Below, in pieces: positions 18,706-29,429 of a DNA stretch of 64,000 bases. The notes under the pieces are model-generated. The model had not been told where the DNA came from. It did not search any database and saw only the letters and a list, made by a program, of their open reading frames with translations. Source of the DNA: Lysobacter lycopersici (GTDB lineage: Bacteria; Pseudomonadota; Gammaproteobacteria; Xanthomonadales; Xanthomonadaceae); assembly GCF_007556775.1 (NCBI RefSeq), contig NZ_CP041742.1, forward strand, positions 620,001 through 684,000, given 5' to 3'. Within the stretch, counting starts at the first letter, position 1. Each line of letters opens with the position of its first letter. Both the position numbers and the translations under genes were made by a program.

Positions 18706-19293
18706 ATGAAACTCCTGCACCTGGATTCCAGCATCCTCGGCGACAACTCGGCGAGCCGCGCGCTGTCCGCGGCGATCGTGGCACGTTGGCAGCGTGAAAC
18801 GCCCGGGCTCGAGGTCCTGCACCGCGACCTCGCCGGCGAACATGTCCTTCCCCACCTCGACGGCGCCAGCCTGGCCAAGGCCGATCCGACCGAAGCCGCG
18901 CGCTCGACGCGTGCGCTGGAGGACTTCCTCGCCACCGACGTGATCGTGATCGGCGCGCCGATGTACAACTTCGGCATCCCCAGCCAGCTCAAGGCCTGGA
19001 TCGACCGCGTCATGGTCGCCGGCAAGACCTTCCGCTACACCGCCGAGGGCCCGCAGGGCCTGGCCGGGAACAAGAAGGTGATCGTCGCCGCGACTTACGG
19101 CGGCCAGCATCCGCTCGAAAGCGGCCGCAACTTCGTCGAGCCCTACCTGCGCCAGGTCTTCGGCTTCATCGGCATCGCCGATGTCGAATTCGTCGAAGCC
19201 GCCGGCCTCAACGTTTCGCCCGAACAGCGCAGCCTGGCGCTGGAAGTGGCGGAACAGCGAATCGAGGCGATTTCGCTGCCGCTGGCGGCGTGA
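18706..19293 (+). CDS. azoR: FMN-dependent NADH-azoreductase
   Basis: Flavodoxin-fold NAD(P)H oxidoreductase of 195 residues that reduces azo compounds and quinones. The N-terminal FMN phosphate loop is SSILGDNSASR, and the isoalloxazine contact is PMYNFGIPSQLKAWIDRV, both diagnostic of AzoR. Other loop residues lie in ATYGGQHP. Divergent LysR regulation is likely. Physiological role is probably quinone or electrophile stress; this is known for the family, not shown here. Confidence 0.95.
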   Translation: MKLLHLDSSILGDNSASRALSAAIVARWQRETPGLEVLHRDLAGEHVLPHLDGASLAKADPTEAARSTRALEDFLATDVIVIGAPMYNFGIPSQLKAWIDRVMVAGKTFRYTAEGPQGLAGNKKVIVAATYGGQHPLESGRNFVEPYLRQVFGFIGIADVEFVEAAGLNVSPEQRSLALEVAEQRIEAISLPLAA

Positions 19294-19304
19294 TCGCCGG
19301 AACG

Positions 19305-19331
19305 AAACGGGCCCGCAATCCGGGCCCGTTT
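19305..19331. terminator. Bidirectional terminator azoR / serS
   Basis: CGGGCCCG repeated as an inverted pair around a CAATC loop, with AAA on the left and TTTT on the right. It lies between the converging azoR and serS genes and can work for both. Confidence 0.88.
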
Positions 19332-19352
19332 TCGCATGCACCGAACTAACGA

Positions 19353-20663
<1,311 letters not shown>

Positions 20664-20744
20664 TTATCGCCGCGATGGGCCCGCCGCGGGCCGCGCCGCG
20701 ACTGGCTGTGCCAGAATCGGGATTCCCCCGAATGCCCTGGCGCC

Positions 20745-21395
20745 ATGTCCGAAACTCCTTCGAATTCCCCGCCCCCGCGCGCCGGGCTGCGCCTCTCGCG
20801 CCGCAATTTGCTGATCATCGCCGCGGCCTTCGGCATCGGCCTGCTGCTGTTCCTGCTGCTGTGGGCCGGCCACCGCAACGACAACGATTTCTACCGCGCC
20901 GATGCGCCGGTCGCGGGCCCGAGCGGGCAAGTGTTCGAGCCGCTCCCGGTGCCGATGCCGGCCGATGAGGCGGGCAATGCGCCCGCATCGGACGACGAGG
21001 ATCGCGCGCCGGGCATGGTGGGCATCGACGAAACCCGACCCGCGACGCCTGCTCCGGCGCCGCGCGCGCCGGTGGCGCCGCCATCCGCGCCCACGACACC
21101 CATCGCGCCCGCGCAGGCCAACTCCGACCCGGTACTGCAGGGCAAGCCTGCCGCGCCCTACCCGGTCGCGGCGCTGCGCAACGGCGAATCGGGAACGGTG
21201 ATGTTGCGCGTGACCGTTGGCGCCGACGGCGTTCCCTATGGCATCGCAGTGGCGCGCAGCAGCGGTTCGCGCACGCTGGATCGGGCGGCAATGGGCGCGG
21301 TGAAGTCGTGGCGCTTCAACCCGGCGATGCACAACGGACAACCGGTGCCGGCATCGGTTCAGATCCCGGTCAGTTACAACTTAGGGGATCGTTGA
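20745..21395 (+). CDS. Small TonB-domain protein 1
   Basis: A 216-residue bitopic protein: a short cytoplasmic segment, one TM helix (LLIIAAAFGIGLLLFLLLWA, about 22-42), a Pro/Ala-rich periplasmic linker, and a C-terminal TonB-like domain (about 130-216) with the GTVMLRVTVGADG...A-V-x-S-W-R-F pattern. It lacks the TonB SVLGK-type TM His motif, so it is a TonB-family homologue rather than canonical TonB. The next gene is a paralogue 96 bp downstream. Confidence 0.88.
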   Translation: MSETPSNSPPPRAGLRLSRRNLLIIAAAFGIGLLLFLLLWAGHRNDNDFYRADAPVAGPSGQVFEPLPVPMPADEAGNAPASDDEDRAPGMVGIDETRPATPAPAPRAPVAPPSAPTTPIAPAQANSDPVLQGKPAAPYPVAALRNGESGTVMLRVTVGADGVPYGIAVARSSGSRTLDRAAMGAVKSWRFNPAMHNGQPVPASVQIPVSYNLGDR

Positions 21396-21491
21396 AACGG
21401 CGTCGACGCAGCGTTAAACCCGTCCATCGCGTGACGCGGCGTGCACGCCGCGCATGGAACCTTCGGTGCAGTTCCCCGGAGGAGTGATGCC

Positions 21492-22076
21492 ATGACCGAT
21501 ACGACCATCCGCTCGGAAACGCCGGTTCCGCCCGAAGAATCCTTGCCGCGCAAGAGCAGCAATCCATTGCTGTGGCTGTTGCTGCTGCTCGCGTTGCTCG
21601 CGGCGATCTGGTTCTTCTACAACCGCAGCGCGTCGAGCGTGGCCATCGCGCCAACGACAACGCCCAACATCATCACCGGCGACTCGCAACAGACCGCCGC
21701 GCAGGCCGAGCGCGCCCAGGCCGACGCCAACGCCGCACGCAAGGCGGCGCGTGCCGAACGCGCCGCACGCACGCCCGTGGCCAGTAAGCCGCGCATTGCC
21801 GATCGTGGCGCCGAGGCGGTCGCGCGCGTGCAACCCAAATACCCGCCGACGGCCTGGCGCAACCGCGAGGAAGGTAGCGTGCTGGTGCGCGCCGACATTG
21901 ATGCCGACGGCGTGCCCGGCGACGTGAGCGTGGTGCGCCGCAGCGGTTCGCGCGACCTCGACAGCGCCGCGCTCGCCGCGGTGCGCCAGTGGCATTTCCG
22001 CCCGGCGATCGAGAACGGCAAGGCGGTCGCGTCCGCGGTCGAAGTCCCGGTCGATTTCAAGCTCGACCAACAGTAA
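21492..22076 (+). CDS. Small TonB-domain protein 2
   Basis: A 194-residue paralogue of the preceding gene: TM helix at about residues 22-41 (NPLLWLLLLLALLAAIWFFY), an Ala/Arg/Gln-rich, probably helical linker, and a C-terminal TonB-like domain (GSVLVRADIDADGVPG...AVRQWHFRPA). The ATG at 21492 has GGAGGAG upstream. The two proteins probably arose by tandem duplication. Whether either couples to the ExbBD encoded at 52 kb is unknown. Confidence 0.88.
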   Translation: MTDTTIRSETPVPPEESLPRKSSNPLLWLLLLLALLAAIWFFYNRSASSVAIAPTTTPNIITGDSQQTAAQAERAQADANAARKAARAERAARTPVASKPRIADRGAEAVARVQPKYPPTAWRNREEGSVLVRADIDADGVPGDVSVVRRSGSRDLDSAALAAVRQWHFRPAIENGKAVASAVEVPVDFKLDQQ

Positions 22077-22103
22077 GCCGGCGATGCCCGGCGTGGCCAT
22101 CGG

Positions 22104-23426
22104 TCACGCCGGACGCAGGCCGAAGCCGCAACTTCGCGCCAACGCATCGAAGCCGGGAAACGACGTCGCCACGTTGGCGACGTCGCCGATCCGCACCTCG
22201 CCATCCGCGCACTGCGCCGCGACCGCGAAGGCCATCGCGATGCGATGGTCGCCGCGGGAATCGATTTCGCCGCCCCGCAGCGTTCCGCTGTGGATCGTGG
22301 CGCCATCCGGGGTTTCGTCGACGCGGATGCCGAGCGCACGCAATCCCGCCGCCATCGCCGCGATGCGATCGGATTCCTTGACCCGCAACTCGGCCGCGCC
22401 ACGCACGACGGTCACGCCTTCGGCGCAAGCCGCGGCGGCGAACAGTGCAGGGAATTCGTCGATCATGTCCGGCACGTGCTCCACCGGCACTTCGATGCCG
22501 CGCAGCGGCGCGTGGTGCACGCGCAGGTCGGCGACCGGTTCCCCGCCCTCCTCGCTCGCGTTCGATTCGACGATGTCCGCGCCCATCGCGCGCAATACGT
22601 GCAGCAGTCCGATGCGGCGCGGGTTCATCCCGACCTTGCGCAGCAGCAACTCCGAACCGGGCACCAGCGTGGCGGCAACAATGAAGAACGCGGCCGAGGA
22701 AAAATCCGCTGGCACGGCGACATCGGTTGCACGCAGCACCCTCCCCCCACGCAGCCGCGCGATTCCTGGCGAGAAATCGATGTCGGCGCCGAACGCCGAC
22801 AGCATGCGTTCGGTGTAGTCGCGGGTCGCATGCGGTTCGCGCACCACGGTTTCTCCGTCCGCGTAGAGTCCCGCGAGCAATAACGCCGACTTCAACTGCG
22901 CACTGGCGACCGGCAAGGCGCAGTCGATGCCCGAGAGCGATTGTCCACCGCGGATGCGCAACGGCGCGCGGCCATCGTCGGAATCGATGCGCGCGCCCAT
23001 CGCCTCGAGCGGTTCGATCACCCGTCGCATCGGCCGCTTCGACAAGGATTCGTCGCCGACCAGCGTGCTGTCGAATCCTTGCCCGGCCAGCAATCCCGCG
23101 AGCAGGCGCATCGCGGTGCCGGCATTGCCGCAGTCGAGCGGAGCGGTCGGCGCGCGCAGGCCATGCAGGCCGACGCCATGGACGATGCGAACGCCCTCGG
23201 ACGGCGCTTCGATGCGCACGCCGAGCCGTTCGAAGATCGCCGCGGTGGCGCGGGTGTCCTCGCCTTCGAGGAAGCCTTCGATCCGGGTGACGCCTTCGGC
23301 GATGGCGCCGAGCATGATCGCCCGGTGCGAAACCGACTTGTCGCCGGGCACGGCGATTTCGCCGCGCAACGACGTTCCCCGCGAGGCGATGTAGGAGCGC
23401 ACCTGGGCGCGACCGGCGATGCTCAT
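22104..23426 (-). CDS. aroA: 3-phosphoshikimate 1-carboxyvinyltransferase (EPSP synthase)
   Basis: Sixth step of the shikimate pathway, joining PEP to shikimate-3-phosphate; 440 residues. Substrate-binding motifs are GDKSVSHRAIMLG near the N-terminus, GNAGTAMRLLAG, and SKRPMRRVIEPLEAMGA. The C-terminal KESDRI and GDHRIAMAF motifs complete the active site. Its start overlaps the hisC stop by 4 bp, giving a serC-hisC-aroA operon. It converges on the TonB-domain gene. pheA, often between serC and aroA, is absent here. Confidence 0.98.
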   Translation of the reverse strand: MSIAGRAQVRSYIASRGTSLRGEIAVPGDKSVSHRAIMLGAIAEGVTRIEGFLEGEDTRATAAIFERLGVRIEAPSEGVRIVHGVGLHGLRAPTAPLDCGNAGTAMRLLAGLLAGQGFDSTLVGDESLSKRPMRRVIEPLEAMGARIDSDDGRAPLRIRGGQSLSGIDCALPVASAQLKSALLLAGLYADGETVVREPHATRDYTERMLSAFGADIDFSPGIARLRGGRVLRATDVAVPADFSSAAFFIVAATLVPGSELLLRKVGMNPRRIGLLHVLRAMGADIVESNASEEGGEPVADLRVHHAPLRGIEVPVEHVPDMIDEFPALFAAAACAEGVTVVRGAAELRVKESDRIAAMAAGLRALGIRVDETPDGATIHSGTLRGGEIDSRGDHRIAMAFAVAAQCADGEVRIGDVANVATSFPGFDALARSCGFGLRPA

Positions 23427-24535
23427 GCAAGCACCTCATCGAGTGCCGCGAGCAAACGACGATTTTCGCTGGCATCGCCGACGGTGATCCGCAGGCATTC
23501 CGGCAGGCCGTAGCCCGCCATCGGCCGCAGCACGACGCCGCGCGCGATCAAACCGGCCTCGATGCGCTGTGTTTCCGGCCCGAATTCCACCAGCAGGAAA
23601 TTCGTGAGCGATGGATGCGCGAAATACCCGCGTTCGCGCAGCGCCGCCGCGAGCATTTCGCGCTGTTCCGCGTTGCGCGCCAGCGACCAGCGCAGGTGCG
23701 CTTCGTCGCCGAGCGCGGCCTGCGCCGCGGACAGCCCGACCATGTTGACGTTGAAGCTTTCGCGCACGCGTTCCAGCACCGCGATGCAATCCGGATGCGC
23801 GACGGCGTAGCCCACGCGCAGGCCGGCCAGCGCATGCGCCTTGCTGAAGGTGCGGGTGACGAGCAGGTTGGGATATCGCGGTTGCAACACCAACGCCGAA
23901 GCATGATCCGGCGCATCGGCGAATTCGGCGTAGGCCTCGTCGACCACCACGATCACCGATTCCGGCACCCGCGCCATGAACGCGGCGAACGCGTCGGCGC
24001 CGAACCAGGTCCCGGTGGGATTGTTCGGATTGGCGAGGTAGACGAGGGCCGTCTGCGGCGAAATCGCACCGGCGATGGCATCGAGATCGTGGCCGCGCGG
24101 CATCGCCGCGCCGCGCGCGAACGCCGGCACGACCCGCAACGGTGCGCCCGCCGCCTGCGCGGCCAGCGCGTACACGGCGAAACCGAACTGCGAAGCGACG
24201 ACCTCGCGTCCCGGCCCGGCGAACACCTGCGCGAACTGCATCAGCAATTCGTGCGAACCGTTGCCGAGCATGAGTTGCGAAATTCCGACACCGAGCCTGG
24301 CCGCCAACGCCCGCTTCAGGTCGCCGCCAAGCGGATCGGGATAGCGATAGAGCTGGCTCAGCGTTTCCAGCACCGCCTGCGTCGCCGCCGGCGACGGGCC
24401 GTGGGGGTTTTCGTTCGAACCGAGCTCGACCAGCACGCCTTCATGCGCGCGCCGCAACGCGACCAGGTCGTGGCCCGGATCGTAGGCGCGCAGGCCGCGG
24501 ATGCCGGGGTTCGCGATGGCTTCGAAATCGATCAT
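23423..24535 (-). CDS. hisC: Histidinol-phosphate aminotransferase (aspartate transaminase superfamily)
   Basis: PLP-dependent fold type I aminotransferase of about 370 residues. Motifs are the SNENPHGPS substrate loop near residue 40, ANPNNPTGT, DEAYAEF, and the PLP-Lys in TFSKAHALAGLRVGY. In this context, between serC and aroA, it may also act as an aromatic aminotransferase; HisC-family enzymes can do both. The ATG at 24535 is chosen; an in-frame GTG at 24544 adds three residues. The start is 12 nt after the serC stop. Confidence 0.92.
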   Translation of the reverse strand: MIDFEAIANPGIRGLRAYDPGHDLVALRRAHEGVLVELGSNENPHGPSPAATQAVLETLSQLYRYPDPLGGDLKRALAARLGVGISQLMLGNGSHELLMQFAQVFAGPGREVVASQFGFAVYALAAQAAGAPLRVVPAFARGAAMPRGHDLDAIAGAISPQTALVYLANPNNPTGTWFGADAFAAFMARVPESVIVVVDEAYAEFADAPDHASALVLQPRYPNLLVTRTFSKAHALAGLRVGYAVAHPDCIAVLERVRESFNVNMVGLSAAQAALGDEAHLRWSLARNAEQREMLAAALRERGYFAHPSLTNFLLVEFGPETQRIEAGLIARGVVLRPMAGYGLPECLRITVGDASENRRLLAALDEVLA

Positions 24536-24547
24536 CGCCGGCACCGG

Positions 24548-25633
24548 CTAGCCATGGCGCTGCTGGAAATCCCGCATGAACCCGACCAATGCGTCCACGG
24601 CTTCCACCGGCACCGCGTTGTACAGCGAGGCGCGGATGCCGCCGACCGCCTTGTGGCCCTTGAGCCCGATCATCCCCGCCGCGCGCGATTCGGCGACGAA
24701 GCGCGCGTCGAGTTCCGCGTCGGGGAGGAAGAACGGCACGTTCATGCGTGAGCGCGCGTTCGCCGCGACCTCGTTACGGTAGAAACCGCCGGAACCGTCG
24801 ATGGCGGCATACAGCGCGTTCGATTTGCGCTCGCTGCGACGCGCGAATTCGGCCACGCCGCCTTCGCCGAGCATCCACTTCACGTTGAGGCCGAGCAGGT
24901 ACCAGTTCCAGGTCGGCGGCGTGTTGAGCATGGAATCGCTCGCCACCTGCGAGGCGTAGTTGAAGATGTTCGCGCGCGGCTGGCCAACGCGTTCGAGTAG
25001 GTCGCGGCGGACGATGACCACGCCGACGCCGACCGGACCGAGGTTCTTCTGCGCGCCGGCGTAGATCAGGCCGAATTTCGACACGTCCAGCGGCCCGGAC
25101 GCGATGGAACTGCTGAAATCCGCGAACAACGGCGCGTTGCCGACGACCGGAATATCGCGGAACTCGACGCCGTGGATGGTTTCGTTCGCGGTGACATGCA
25201 CGTAGGCTGCATCGGGGGAAAGCTTCCATTCGTCGCGCGATGGAACGTCGCGGAAACCGCCGGCTTCGCTGCTCGCGGCGATGCGCACGTCCACGTAGGG
25301 CGCGGCCTGCTTCATCGCCACCTTGCTCCAGTGGCCGCTGACCACGAAATCCACCGCCTGCCCCGGCGTGGCGAAGTTCAGCGCCATCAGCGCCTGCTGC
25401 GTGGTCGCGCCGCCGGCGGTGAACAGCACCGCGTGGCTGTCGGGGATCGACAGCAGCGTGCGCAGGTTCGCTTCGGTGTCGGCCGCGACCTGCATGAATT
25501 CAGGGCCGCGATGGCTGAGCTCGACGATGGAAGCGCCGGTGCCGTGCCAGTCCAGCAGTTCGTCGCGGGCGCGCACGAGCACCGCTTCCGGCAACGCCGC
25601 GGGTCCGGCGCTGAAGTTGAAGGCACGCGACAT
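24548..25633 (-). CDS. serC: Phosphoserine aminotransferase
   Basis: Second step of serine synthesis and also needed for pyridoxal phosphate synthesis; 361 residues, the usual length. The N-terminus [15 protein letters not shown] is conserved. The PLP-Lys is in [12 protein letters not shown], and the C-terminus has the [15 protein letters not shown] motif. First gene of serC-hisC-aroA. A CATACT -10-like box lies about 30 nt upstream on the minus strand. It is divergent from msrP. Confidence 0.98.
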   Translation of the reverse strand: MSRAFNFSAGPAALPEAVLVRARDELLDWHGTGASIVELSHRGPEFMQVAADTEANLRTLLSIPDSHAVLFTAGGATTQQALMALNFATPGQAVDFVVSGHWSKVAMKQAAPYVDVRIAASSEAGGFRDVPSRDEWKLSPDAAYVHVTANETIHGVEFRDIPVVGNAPLFADFSSSIASGPLDVSKFGLIYAGAQKNLGPVGVGVVIVRRDLLERVGQPRANIFNYASQVASDSMLNTPPTWNWYLLGLNVKWMLGEGGVAEFARRSERKSNALYAAIDGSGGFYRNEVAANARSRMNVPFFLPDAELDARFVAESRAAGMIGLKGHKAVGGIRASLYNAVPVEAVDALVGFMRDFQQRHG

Positions 25634-25796
25634 CGCCGGTTCTCGAAGCAGGGGAAGCGCAGTATGCCGCAGCGCAGCACGCCGTCGCAGGGGCGGCGGC
25701 AATGTTTTCCGGACGCCCTGCAACAGCGGTTTTGCAACTTTCGCAACACCGGCGGCTCTATCCTTCGCGCCATCCCCGCACGCCGGAGGAATCCCC

Positions 25797-26765
25797 ATGA
25801 AGCTGCGCGACGCCCTGCACGTTCCCGCCGCCGACATCACGGACGAAGCGGTCTACCGCGACCGTCGCCGGTTGCTGGCCGCCTTCGCCACCGTGCCGGC
25901 CCTGGCCATGGCGGGTTGCGGCCGCGCGGAACCGCCGCCGCCACCGAAGATCACGATCACGCCGGAACAGGCGAAGTCCGGGTTCCGCACCGACGAGGAG
26001 TTGACCACTTATGCCGACGTCACCAGCTACAACAACTTCTACGAATTCGGCACCGGCAAGGCCGATCCCTCGCGCGCGGCCAAGACCCTGCGCACCTCGC
26101 CGTGGACGGTCGCGGTCGGCGGCCAGTGCGCGAAGCCGGGCCGGCTCTCGCTCGACGACCTGTTGAAAGGCCTGAAGCCCGAGGAACGCATCTACCGCAT
26201 GCGCTGCGTCGAAGGCTGGTCGATGGTGATCCCGTGGCTGGGCGTGCCGCTGGCGGACGTGCTCAAGCGCTTCGAACCGGATTCGAAGGCGAAGTACGTG
26301 GCCTTCACCAGCCTCGCCGATCCGCGGCAGATGCCGGGCGTGCGCGCGCCGGTACTGCGCTGGCCGTATCGCGAGGGCCTGTGCATCGACGAGGCCATGC
26401 ATCCGCTGACCCTCCTCGCCACCGGCCTCTACGGCAAACCGTTGCCGCAGCAGGACGGCGCGCCGCTGCGGCTGGTCGTGCCGTGGAAGTACGGCTTCAA
26501 GGGCATCAAGTCCATCGTCGCGATCACCTTCGTCGAACGCATGCCGTTCACCAGCTGGAACGACGAGGCCTCGAACGAATACGGCTTCTTCTCCAACGTG
26601 AACCCGGCGGTCGACCATCCGCGCTGGAGCCAGAAGACCGAACGCCGCATCGCCGGCACCGCGAGCAAGCTGTTCGCCGAACGCATCCCGACGCGGCCGT
26701 TCAACGGCTACGGCGAGCAGGTCGCGGCGATGTACGCCGGCATGGACCTGAAGAAGTGGTTCTGA
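25797..26765 (+). CDS. msrP: Protein-methionine-sulfoxide reductase catalytic subunit MsrP
   Basis: Periplasmic molybdopterin enzyme that repairs oxidised Met in envelope proteins; 322 residues. A twin-arginine-like signal ([20 protein letters not shown]) also carries a Cys at its end. The sulfite-oxidase fold follows, with the Mo-ligand Cys in [20 protein letters not shown] precedes the ATG. A TATCCT -10-like box is at 25759-25764. The next gene, msrQ, overlaps by 10 bp. Confidence 0.97.
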   Translation: MKLRDALHVPAADITDEAVYRDRRRLLAAFATVPALAMAGCGRAEPPPPPKITITPEQAKSGFRTDEELTTYADVTSYNNFYEFGTGKADPSRAAKTLRTSPWTVAVGGQCAKPGRLSLDDLLKGLKPEERIYRMRCVEGWSMVIPWLGVPLADVLKRFEPDSKAKYVAFTSLADPRQMPGVRAPVLRWPYREGLCIDEAMHPLTLLATGLYGKPLPQQDGAPLRLVVPWKYGFKGIKSIVAITFVERMPFTSWNDEASNEYGFFSNVNPAVDHPRWSQKTERRIAGTASKLFAERIPTRPFNGYGEQVAAMYAGMDLKKWF

Positions 26766-27436
26766 ATCCGGCGGCGAAACCGCGGCGGCGCGCCGAACCG
26801 CGCATCGTCGTCGCGAAAACCTGCGTCCACCTGCTCGCGCTCACGCCGCTGGCGATCCTGCTGTCGCAGGTCTGGAGCGTGGCGCGCACCGGCGGCGATG
26901 CGCTCGGCGCCGATCCGGTCGCGGAAATCGAACACCGCCTCGGCCTGTGGGCGCTGCGTTTCCTCATGCTCGCGCTGGCGGTCACGCCGCTGCGGCAGCT
27001 GACCGGCAAGCCGGTACTGGTGCGGTTCCGGCGCATGCTCGGGCTGTACGCGTTCTTCTACGTCTGCCTGCACTTCGCCGCCTACCTCGGGCTGGATTTG
27101 CGCGGCTACTGGACCCAGGTGTTCGAGGACATCGCCAAGCGCCCGTACATCACCGTCGGCTTCGCCGCATGGCTGTTGCTGCTGCCGCTGGCGATCACCT
27201 CCACCATCGGCTGGATCCGCCGCCTCGGCCGCAACTGGGCACGGCTGCACAAGCTGGTCTATGCCGTCGGCGTGCTCGCCGTGCTGCATTTCTGGTGGCT
27301 GGTGAAATCCGACATCCGCGAGCCGGCGCTGTATGCCGGCATCCTCGCGCTGTTGCTGGGCTGGCGCGCGTGGAAGGCCGTCGCCGCGCGCCGCAAGGCC
27401 GCGATCAGCCGACCCCGAACAACAGCAACAGGCTGA
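26756..27436 (+). CDS. msrQ: MsrQ haem-binding membrane subunit
   Basis: Inner-membrane haem b protein that passes electrons to MsrP; about 226 residues with six TM segments of the ferric-reductase-like fold. Haem-ligand His candidates are in CLHFAAY and ARLHKLVYAVGVLAVLHFWW. The GTG at 26756 is the only reasonable start that leaves the N-terminus intact and overlaps the end of msrP, so translation is coupled. Its 3' end overlaps the convergent FHA gene by 32 bp. Confidence 0.93.
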   Translation: MVLNPAAKPRRRAEPRIVVAKTCVHLLALTPLAILLSQVWSVARTGGDALGADPVAEIEHRLGLWALRFLMLALAVTPLRQLTGKPVLVRFRRMLGLYAFFYVCLHFAAYLGLDLRGYWTQVFEDIAKRPYITVGFAAWLLLLPLAITSTIGWIRRLGRNWARLHKLVYAVGVLAVLHFWWLVKSDIREPALYAGILALLLGWRAWKAVAARRKAAISRPRTTATG

Positions 27437-28208
27437 GCGCGCCGGCGATCAGCAGCGCCGCCAGCAGCAACCACGGCAGGCGCCGCCCCCGGGATCGGCT
27501 GCGATCCTTGCCGAGGCGGGTCGAGGCGAGATCGGTTTCCGGCGCATCCTCGGGCAGAGGTTGCCGCCCGGGCGCTTCCACCACGAAACGGTGCTGGGCA
27601 TCGAACACCACCTGGTCGCCGGGCAGCAGCAGCGCGTCGCGCACCGGCTTGCCGTTGACCGCGCTCGCCTCGCCCGAGTCGAGGTCGCGCAGCAGCACCC
27701 GGCCGGCATGGTGTTCGAGCCGCGCATGGCGTTCCGGGAAGGCCTGGTTGTCGATGCGGATGTCGGCCTCGGGCGCGCGCCCGACCAGGCGCGGGCGCTC
27801 GAGGGTGATGCTGCGTCCGTGGTAATGCCCGCCGACGCCGCGCAGCACCAGGCGCAGGTCGCCGGGCGTGTCGGCCACGTTCGGCAGCGGCGAGTTCGCG
27901 GGCGCTTCGTCGCGCATCAGGGTGAGTTCGCTGCCCTCGGCGTGGATCGCGTCGCCCGGGCGCAGCATGGCCATGCGCCGCACCGGGCGGCCGTTGACAT
28001 GGATGCCGCGCACGCCGTCGGCCACGGTCAGCCAGACGCCGCGCCGGTCCACGCAGAAGCGCAGCAGCGGCGACTGCTGGTCGCTGACCAATCCGATGGC
28101 ATCGTCGCCGCCGCGGCCGATGCCGTGCATCCCGGGGCCGAGCGGCAGTTCCGTGCCGTTGTCGTTGAATCGAAGTTTGAGGGCGTCCACGCGCGGCGAA
28201 TCTAGCAT
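27405..28208 (-). CDS. FHA-domain membrane protein
   Basis: A 267-residue protein with a C-terminal FHA phosphothreonine-binding domain (about 120-215, containing PRLVGRAPEADIRID and RHARLEHHAGRVLLRDLDS) and an N-terminal segment (1-105) that looks like a second, degenerate FHA fold with GIHVNGRPV. One C-terminal TM helix (PWLLLAALLIAGALSLLLLFG) makes it tail-anchored. Partners, such as a Ser/Thr kinase, are not in the window. It overlaps msrQ tail-to-tail. Confidence 0.88.
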   Translation of the reverse strand: MLDSPRVDALKLRFNDNGTELPLGPGMHGIGRGGDDAIGLVSDQQSPLLRFCVDRRGVWLTVADGVRGIHVNGRPVRRMAMLRPGDAIHAEGSELTLMRDEAPANSPLPNVADTPGDLRLVLRGVGGHYHGRSITLERPRLVGRAPEADIRIDNQAFPERHARLEHHAGRVLLRDLDSGEASAVNGKPVRDALLLPGDQVVFDAQHRFVVEAPGRQPLPEDAPETDLASTRLGKDRSRSRGRRLPWLLLAALLIAGALSLLLLFGVG

Positions 28209-28273
28209 GGCCCGGCCGGTCGCGAGCAGGGCCGGATGCTAGTCTGCGCGCCTGCCCCCATCCATCGCCGGCC

Positions 28274-28549
28274 ATGAGCGACATCGACATCCGCCACCAC
28301 CATTCGCTGCCGCTGCCCAAGGCACGCAAGGCGGTCGAGGACATCGCGAAGAAACTCGCCTCGAAGTTCGACATGGACTACGGCTGGGACGGCGATGACC
28401 TGCATTTCAACCGCAGCGGCGTCGACGGTCGCATCCACCTGACCGAGAAGCAGATCCGGGTCACGGCCAAGCTCGGCTTCCTGCTGTCGGCGCTGAAGGG
28501 CACGGTGGAACAGGAAATCCGCCGGGTGCTGGCCGAACGCTTCGACTAG
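28274..28549 (+). CDS. Polyhydroxyalkanoic acid system family protein
   Basis: A 91-residue protein matching the PHA granule region family (TIGR02610-like) by the pattern MSDIDIRHHHSLPLPKAR...DGRIHLTEKQIRVTAKLGFLL. Members usually lie near phasins and PHA genes; their biochemical role is unknown. A gcTAGTCT -10-like box is at 28238-28245. It opens the 28-38 kb lipid-related neighbourhood. No phaC or phaE is present in the window. Confidence 0.88.
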   Translation: MSDIDIRHHHSLPLPKARKAVEDIAKKLASKFDMDYGWDGDDLHFNRSGVDGRIHLTEKQIRVTAKLGFLLSALKGTVEQEIRRVLAERFD

Positions 28550-28588
28550 GCGGCGCATTCGGGACGAAATGGCGCAAGGGGGAATCCG

Positions 28589-29413
28589 ATGTCGTCCCAC
28601 AACCGCATCGCCAAGCGCATCGCCGAACACGACTGGTTCTCGGTACTGGTGGAGTTCGTCGTCGTCCTCGCCGGCATCCTCGCCGCCCTCGCCTTCGACG
28701 ACTGGCGGCAGGATCGGGAAGACGCGCGCAGGACCCAAGAGCATCTCGCGCAAGTCGCCAACGAAATCCGGAGCAACATCTGGTCCATCGATCGGGTTCG
28801 AAGTCGCATTCTCCTTCGCAAGCAGAATTCGCTGGAACTGGCGATCCGGTATCTGGACGACCCGGCTCAGGTGAGCGCAACGCCGGACCAGGTGCTCGCC
28901 GCTTTCGCGGAAAGCACCACCGATGCGGCCCCGTGGCTGAGCGACAACCAATTGCAGGCGCTGCAGAACTCCGGCGACCTGCGGCTATTGAAGGATCCCC
29001 AACTCGCGGGGCAATTGGTAGGCACCTATTCCGCCGAACGTGCATTGCTTCCCCAGATCGACGCGCTTCGCGGCGCATATCCCCGCCGGGTGCAGGAACT
29101 GCTGCCGGCTAGCCTGCAAGCCTCCACCAACCCGCTCCAATCCTATGCCCTCGGCAAAACCGCTCCCGCCATCGCCGATCCAGAGGACTCGGCGGCAGCA
29201 CTCGAACAAATCCGCCTGCATCGGGACGAACTGCTGCCGCTGGCGAGGGGTGAAGCCGCCGTATGCACCGCCACCTGGTATGCGCTCGAACGCATGAAGT
29301 CCGATTTCGACGATACCCTGAAGCAGTTGGCGCCCTGGGACATTTCACCGGTCGATCTTCCCGATCCGACGAAACCGTTGCCGCGACCCGTATCGAATCA
29401 TCCAGCGCCATAA
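28589..29413 (+). CDS. DUF6090-like membrane-anchored protein
   Basis: A 274-residue protein with one N-terminal TM helix (FSVLVEFVVVLAGILAALAFDDW, about 17-40) and a largely helical extracytoplasmic or cytosolic domain. The sequence just after the helix, DDWRQDREDARRTQEHLAQ, resembles DUF6090-type proteins. AGGGGGA precedes the ATG. GC is slightly lower than in neighbours. It follows the PHA-granule protein by 39 bp on the same strand. Function unknown. Confidence 0.75.
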   Translation: MSSHNRIAKRIAEHDWFSVLVEFVVVLAGILAALAFDDWRQDREDARRTQEHLAQVANEIRSNIWSIDRVRSRILLRKQNSLELAIRYLDDPAQVSATPDQVLAAFAESTTDAAPWLSDNQLQALQNSGDLRLLKDPQLAGQLVGTYSAERALLPQIDALRGAYPRRVQELLPASLQASTNPLQSYALGKTAPAIADPEDSAAALEQIRLHRDELLPLARGEAAVCTATWYALERMKSDFDDTLKQLAPWDISPVDLPDPTKPLPRPVSNHPAP

Positions 29414-29429
29414 CGCGGTTTTCTGCCCG

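Noticed and set aside
23423-24544. GTG start for hisC
   Set aside because: Only three residues longer and with no ribosome-binding site; the ATG at 24535 is simpler. It remains possible.
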